This document shows, in pieces, positions 57,924 through 64,000 of a DNA stretch of 64,000 nucleotides. Both the position numbers and the translations under genes were made by a program. The notes under the pieces were generated by a model that worked only from the letters and a program-made list of their open reading frames with translations, was not told the DNA's origin and searched no databases. Position 1 is the stretch's first letter, and the number at the start of each line of letters is the position of its first letter. Where the stretch lies: NCBI GenBank assembly GCA_013399115.1, contig VXAA01006072.1:357690-421689 (forward strand), given 5' to 3'. The DNA is from Anseranas semipalmata (taxonomy: Eukaryota; Chordata; Aves; Anseriformes; Anseranatidae).

Positions 57924-60900
57924 GCCTGTATATTTGAAGCATGCTCCTCCTGCCATCTCATGCTTCAGAGGATGCAGTGACAACGCTCTGCACACCCATC
58001 TGCTAGCACAGGTGGATCCTGAGCGAGAGCTATGAGATTTAGCTAAATATCTCAGAAATCAAGCCCTCAAATTCACAGTTTCCAGAGCAGTCTATTACAC
58101 TGAGAGACTTCCAGTCCTGACCTCTTCCAGCACTTTACCACGAGCAATTTGGATATGTTTCTACTTCTAGTGCAGTTCCAAAGGAGCCTTGGCTCCCAGT
58201 GCTTGTTAATAAATCAACATTCTCCTTCTGCAGAAAGTAGGGGAGAAGTGCTCCCACCCCACTCAGCAGATCTTTAGGGAGGAAAAACCTGAAATCCAGA
58301 GCTGGAGCTAGTTCTGTTCACACATAATAAAACCCCATGCCTGTAAAGACAAAGCACTTCAAGGTCTCGTTTGTTACTGTGAGCCTCTTGCTATAAAAAT
58401 AGGACTTGCATGAGGGTCTGAGACATTCCTTTTACTTGGTGAAAAGACATCTACATCACTTGAAGCACAATGTATTCTCAGTGGCAATGTAGTTCCTATC
58501 CAAAAACACACCATGCCCTACATTTTATCATTAGCATGGTTAATCATTTATACAGCCCATAAATGTACACAATACTCTCTGAAAAAGAAGGCACATTGTG
58601 TGCCCCCCAAAGACAAGGTAGTGTAGAAGGCAAACAAGGACAAAGGAAGAAAAGATACTTGATACAATCTCAGGCAGACAAGGTTAGAAACACTAGGAGA
58701 CAGATGACGGACAAGGGGACAAAACTGGAAAGAGTAAAGGGAATTAAAGAACCAAGCAAGAAATCAGGAGGAGAGCGTGAAGAGGGCAAAACCCTAAAAC
58801 ATGAAAGGTGAAGAAGAGGACCTTGAAACAGATACAGAAAAAGCCAAGATGCCACTAATGGGATTCAAAAAAGGTGGGAGAATTAGGATGACAGGTAAGA
58901 ACAGTTTTGGACATGTTTAAATAGTCAGAGGGAAGCAGCTGAAAGAACAAGAAGGCTATCACAGTGCATAGGAAGGCTTTTAGCAGTAACAACTGTAAGG
59001 AACAGAAAAATGTGACTATTGCTCTAGAAAGAATGACAAAAATGTTTTAAAACCAGAGGAAAGACAGGACTGTTTGGGGAGAGAGCAGTCTCAGCATTTT
59101 GCATGTTGTTAAGACTATTCCTTCTGCTGCGATACCTCCAAGAAACATGCTAACCAATAACGGCTTAGGGCTCCTGCATTAATATCTTCTATATTTGGAC
59201 CTTCCACTTTTCCAACCTTCGCATGCCCCTTTATCTAAAACTGTGATCTCCATAGGAAGAGATAATATTAGCCTGAGTATCTGTGCACAGCCTGATGCTT
59301 GTTCTATCAGATCAGAAATAATACATAAAAGAACCAATGTGGTACAGCAGAAAGTACAAGAATTAATCCATCTGTTATGTAACACCACCAGAAACATTTT
59401 ATAAATATACATTTTGATCAACTCTCTCAGGTTCCATGTTTCTTGCCAAAGGGACCTGCACAGGGCATGGCCTTGACTCACACTCCTGACCAATGCTGAA
59501 GTCCCAAACTTTCCAGATTCAAATACATACTCTTGACAATCTGTCAGCGGCCTTTTGACGTTCAAATTTTCCCCCTTGTGTTGTTCCAATTTCCAAGGCA
59601 TCTGGGCATATTTGTACTAAACTAAACTTGTCTTGAAGTATATAACATGTCAAGCAACTTATATCATTGGGGCTGTGAACTGAGTTGCTGATTTGACTAT
59701 TTTTCCCTTCTGCATTGTTAGCAATCTGATATGAAGTACACCCTACTTGAGCAACTCCCTCTTCTCCCCACTTCTAGGATAAGTCATCTGTCACAAACTA
59801 CTGTAGCACAACCTACACTTGCACGAGTCACACATTGATTTCCTGAACTTTTTGCCTTTCTGTGGTAACTCACCAGCCTGACTTTCAGCATGAAGTTTCT
59901 TCAGCTTCATTGATTTTGCTAAAAGTGAACTCTGTTCTACCCCGCAAATTTTCCATCATATTTTTATAACCTACTGTAATTAAGATCTATTTGATAAAGT
60001 CTCTCTATATAGCTTTGTATTCTTGCCAGCAGTTGTGTTATTTCTTCACACGATGCTGACCAAGTTTACAAAATCTTTTTCCTATGTGCATCAACTGCAT
60101 CACCAGGGGTTCTGGCTGCACAACAGTATCAGCTAAGAAGTGCAGACTTTGACTTAGCTTTATTTAGAATTGGTTGTTGTTGGTTTTTATCCTACTGAAA
60201 ACTATCTCCAGTAACCTAAAGTCAAACTTAAAAATAAGAACGTAAGAAAGCAAGCTTTGGTTTTCTGAACAAGAACAGAACTTTGCTTTTTTTTTTTTTC
60301 CCCAAAGGTGTTTTTACCATTCAAATACCAGTTGGTCGCATGCTGACGAGTTTGTTTGATATCTGAACAGTCTCCCAGTGATGATCTCGTGGTTTGAATC
60401 TTTCTGGTATTGAAAGCAACCTAGTTGATCTTACAGACATATCTAAGCCTCTCCCCTCCCCCATTTTCATGCAAATATGCAAAATATTTATAAATACCAC
60501 TACTTTTGCCGTCAGCTTTGCATGTTAATTTCTACAGCAAAAAACAGCTGCAATCTCACCTTCGAAGCTATACCTAGCCGTGCCTCCTTGAATTAAGACA
60601 GTTTTACATGCATTCTGACCTGATGCTCACCTTCCCATTTTCCCATCACTGAGTTCCCACATTTCACTAATGTGGGACAACTATCATCATGCCAAACCAA
60701 AGGGAAAACATTTGTTACCAGTCCCTGTGGTTGCCTCTTGCCTAGTCTGGCCACCTTCAGGTGAGGCTGGGCAGAAGAAAAAAATGCAGCTTGGTGAAAA
60801 TTTTCTACTTAGGGCAAAACAAAGTAAAAAATGAGGTCTATAGTGACTTTACAGGATTTTCTTCTTCACATCTAGTCACCAGAGAAGTTTGACAGAAGAG

Positions 60901-63717
60901 CTGATTATTTAGAAGCAGACACTCCAGTTTCCCAGAGCATGGCCAGGAACTGGCAGCTGACCGAAGCAGTCTGCATGGGGTTTTCTAGTTGTATAACATC
61001 CCCTCCCTGTTTGGCACTCTAAAACTTTAATTTTTGTTCTATTTTTCTTATTGCTAAGGTCAACTAACAGTCTTTTTGGTTATTTTTTTCCCTAACTGTG
61101 AATAATTCAGCAGCATACTGTATTTCAGGATTTTCAGTTGCAAGACTGACTGATCAGACATCTACATTACACTGACGTTTTTGTGGCACAGATATAAGTT
61201 TGATAATTCTATTAAAGAAAATAAAATTTTTAAGTTTTAAAAACTGATTATTATATTCAATACTTTATTGGGGTTTTCATTTAACACCAGTCACTATACA
61301 GCTCTCATAGGTTATATACAAGAAGAGATAGTTTTGTGGATAAAAGTCAACAACACATCAACAGTTTTTGGCAGATAGCCTTCACTGTTCTGCTAGCACG
61401 AGTATATTCAACTGCCGATGAACCTTAACATTTCTCTGATATTCTTTTCTGCTATAAAATGGAAGATCTAATCTACATTGAAGGTCAGTTCACACCAAAG
61501 GCTACAATCAGGGAAAGCATTCACAAAACTGACTGAAATTTGTAATATTGTGCAACATTCTCCGGGCTTTCACAAGAGTGACTCTATTGGTAGCAACCGT
61601 GAGGACAAAGAAAAAAATACTTAATATTACAATAAATTATTAGGGCTACAATGTAGCCTGTGTATAGAGGTCCACAAACAATCTAGGAGGAAAGGGAAAA
61701 AGAAAAGATGCCTGAAACAAAGGAGTAACACACATGTACAAAGAACAGGAAATATGATGACATTCTGCCTGGTGAAAAGCTCAACGCACAAACCGTCTGC
61801 TACCAAACCAGGTACCTCCACCAGCAACACAGGATGAGATGTCTTCCTGGCGTCAGGTAGTTCTGTACATGGCAGGAGGCTGTCAAAACATGACTGCAAG
61901 AAGGTTAGACTGATCGGGCCTCTGCCCAGGACACTGCAGAGTGAGAAGTATCCCTACTTATGCACCATTGCTTATGCATGAGAAATACTGCCACAGATCA
62001 GACCAGAGCCTATAAGGCTGCCAGTGCAGCTGGTTTAATCCCATGCAGTTTATGAACTACAGAGTTCTGGCCACTTTCACCAACAGTCCACACCTCTAGA
62101 TGGGACACCTATCCTCATTCAGAGCAACAGTTCGTAAAAATCCATCTTTTTAAATAATTGCCTTGTACAAATCTAAATGCACTATGCCTTAAAAAAAATA
62201 ATAATTAAAACCTAGACTTCTTGCAATACCTCAGAGTCAGGCAATTATAAGGCACTTTTAATGAGTAATTTAGATAATTAAAGAAGTCAAACATATAATA
62301 CGCAAGAAGCACTATCAATGAGTTACTGCTTTGTGGCTCTGTGCACATCGGTCTCCGATTCTGGCCTGTGCTCACTGCACTCTGAGGGCCGTCTTCTGCT
62401 GATACGTCGGTTTGGCTAGACAACGGCTAAAGAGGATTTTCTGCATAAGCTTTGGCTGCAACTCGTATTCAAGTGTGTTTAATACTGACTTGTATAAAGT
62501 CTGTTGGGTAATTGCTGCTGAAATTCACTATGTGCTGTATCTCATCTAGAATGTGCAATTTATTGGCTATATTCTAGTAAAATAACTTGATGGCTTTCCG
62601 TCATGATAAATAAGAGTTTATAGCATAATGGAATTAATATTTACTTTGAAAGCTACGTAGACTATTCAAATAAAGTTCCTATACACAGAATCATCTCAAC
62701 CACTGCTGGATTTTTAGATGCTCTGAATTAAGAAAAGGACTCATGTAAGTATGCCCTCCAGCCACTAATAAACCTTCAGATTTTCGACTGGCAATCAAAA
62801 CCTTTCCATATATTTTATACAATTATAGTAGTTCCAAGCAGTGCTAATTCAAGTGTGAAAAAAACAGATATTGAAAGGACTCAGTTTGGAAACTTTCTCT
62901 GCCCGTTCTGCATGCCCTAACGATGGAGACAGGAAAGACTGTGGCTTTGTCCCACATCACTTGGAGCCAGGAGTAGAAACCTTAGTAAGCATTCTCAAGA
63001 AAGATCACAATTTAACACAAAAATTGATCATGTTTGGGGGATTATGAATGTATTCTTTGTTATTACAAGAAGAGATTACAAAGACACTGAAATCTAAGTG
63101 TCCTTTAAAAAGAAGATTTTGGGAAAAAGAAACTGTTTCTAGATGGGTGTTTCTTAAATATTTCAAGTCAATATGCCACTATCAATGCTCAAACCTTATT
63201 TTTATCCACTATGTATCTTATCACCAAACTTCTATCTGAAAGCACTGCGTAGTGCAGTTTTGCGTACTTCTTACTGATGCTCATGAACCACCGCTACACT
63301 GTGGATGCCAACACAGGAAACACTTTTGTAAACAGATGACAATCATCTGATTTATTTACATGCATGAAATTCTCTGTCATGATAGAAAGACAATGAAACA
63401 ATGAGCAAAAGATTCATCATTAGTGACCAAAATCTAAGTCATTCTGGATTCCAGATGTTTGTCCGTCAGTACACAAGGGCAGAGTATGCACCTTGGACTC
63501 ACAGAAAATAAAACACAAGCTAAGCCAAACACCACGAGAACAGGTAGCGTGTCAAGAAAGACAGATGTCAAATCCCAGCAGGTACATTATAGGCAGATAT
63601 TTGAATAATTAGTTGAGAGAGATGCATCTGTTTCCCTAATCTGCTGTATTGTGCATTACAGAGAAAGTGCGTAACAGCAATGATGCGTGGCTCAGCACAG
63701 AGCACAAGGCAGTTCAG
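57924..63717. other. Unique DNA, no gene recognised
   Basis: AT-rich, with a poly-T tract near 60,284 and an octamer-type cluster at 60,469-60,486. The longest frame is minus strand 59,179-59,601 (140 codons), which matches no family I know. No LINE with a diagnostic tail was found. Confidence 0.5.
60469..60486 (+). promoter_or_regulatory. Double octamer-like POU site
   Basis: ATGCAAATATGCAAAATA contains the canonical octamer ATGCAAAT followed at once by the near-octamer ATGCAAAA. A further TTTGCATGTTAAT lies about 40 bases downstream. The motifs are seen directly; binding is inferred. Confidence 0.35.
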
Positions 63718-63777
63718 CAGAAGTAATGGTCTTGCGTCTGGTTTCGTCAGAAGTAATGGTCCTACGGCTGGTATCAA
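63718..63777 (+). repeat. 30-bp tandem duplication
   Basis: CAGAAGTAATGGTCTTGCGT at 63,718 recurs as CAGAAGTAATGGTCCTACGG at 63,748. The first 25 bases of the two units differ at about three positions, after which similarity declines. This is a local duplication of moderate age. Confidence 0.7.
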
Positions 63778-64000
63778 AATGGAGCTGAATACTATTCCCT
63801 AGACTGCAAGCATTTTGGAGTAAGTTTTGTTACGTTCGATACCATTCATTTGTCCTTCAAAGAGATCTGCAACTCTTTGTCTTATAGCCTACAAAAAACT
63901 GAATTAAAGGGAAACTGTTGTTAAAAATTAAGTCAAATACATGTTGGACAAAGCCTCCTAAGAGCATACGTATTGAATCCCGTGCCGAGATGATGTTCTC
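63778..64000. other. Window end, no feature seen
   Basis: AT-rich unique sequence up to the right edge. No repeat or coding signal was recognised. Confidence 0.5.

Noticed and set aside
59179..59601. 140-codon minus-strand open frame
   Set aside because: The composition looks like translated AT-rich non-coding DNA. No known family, and a 69-codon frame is also open on the opposite strand.
61980..62090. 'CAGATCAGACCAGAG' string resembling the start of the repeat at 35.1 kb
   Set aside because: Similarity ends after about 15 bases and the diagnostic CTGACAATGGCCAG block is absent.
62686..62715. 'CAGAATCATCTCAACC' resembling a CR1 minus-strand tail junction
   Set aside because: Only one octamer-like unit and no GGTTGGAAAAGACC block follows.
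1..64000. tRNA, rRNA, snRNA, CRISPR, operon, LTR retrovirus and DNA-transposon signals
   Set aside because: Looked for B-box-like strings with matching A-boxes, U6-type sequence, regular spaced repeats, TG...CA-bounded LTR pairs and terminal inverted repeats with target duplications; none held up by eye.

Overview
The window reads as avian nuclear DNA. The base composition is AT-leaning with short CpG-dense patches every few kilobases, there is no operon-like gene packing, and recognisable repeats are sparse. The clearest repeats are pieces of CR1, the dominant LINE of birds. A short minus-strand CR1 3' end near 15.1 kb carries the typical octamer tail and the 'GGTTGGAAAAGACC' core seen in bird genomes. 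The species cannot be determined by eye. The sequence is an assembly product: a 13-base run of N (30,729-30,741) follows a poly-A run, and a single N lies at 57,923.

No host protein-coding gene can be supported with confidence. The open frames are short (almost all under 150 codons), carry no domain I recognise, and several of the longer ones lie in CpG-rich patches (16.4, 31.4, 57.4 kb) or run antisense through a decayed LINE (26.8-27.4 kb). The window is best read as a gene-poor interval or part of a very large intron. Two short segments have the shape of internal exons: a plus-strand 51-bp candidate at 52,564-52,614 and a weaker minus-strand 49-bp candidate at 21,977-22,025.

Layout: 0-12 kb is unique AT-rich sequence with one CpG patch at 4.0-4.2 kb holding a perfect 22-bp palindrome, and one MIR/L2-like remnant at 6.8 kb. 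From 12 to 21 kb come three CpG-dense islands (12.4, 16.4-16.9, 20.8 kb), a CR1 tail, and an enhancer-like block at 15.8-16.1 kb with a full CRE, a C/EBP-like site and a FOX-like site. From 21 to 33 kb there is a decayed minus-strand CR1 of about 570 bp, the gap, an 80-bp near-gapless imperfect palindrome at 32,099-32,178, and a CR1 reverse-transcriptase remnant at 32.9-33.1 kb. From 33 to 46 kb there are further CR1-like pieces, a second degenerate reverse-transcriptase fragment (41.1-41.3 kb) whose motif style is unlike CR1, a possible third (44.6 kb), and a pair of outward-facing CR1 tails around 45.2-45.7 kb. From 46 to 64 kb there is a GC patch with a 24-bp perfect palindrome (50.75 kb), a candidate conserved regulatory block (52.5-54.0 kb), a GC-rich open stretch (57.4-57.9 kb) and a 30-bp tandem duplication near the right end.

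The content that can be defended is fossil retrotransposons, candidate regulatory DNA and DNA-structure motifs. No new gene system is evident. The most useful leads are the non-CR1-like reverse-transcriptase fragment at 41.1 kb, the 80-bp palindromic repeat at 32.1 kb, the 51-bp candidate exon at 52.6 kb and the enhancer-like cluster at 16.0 kb.
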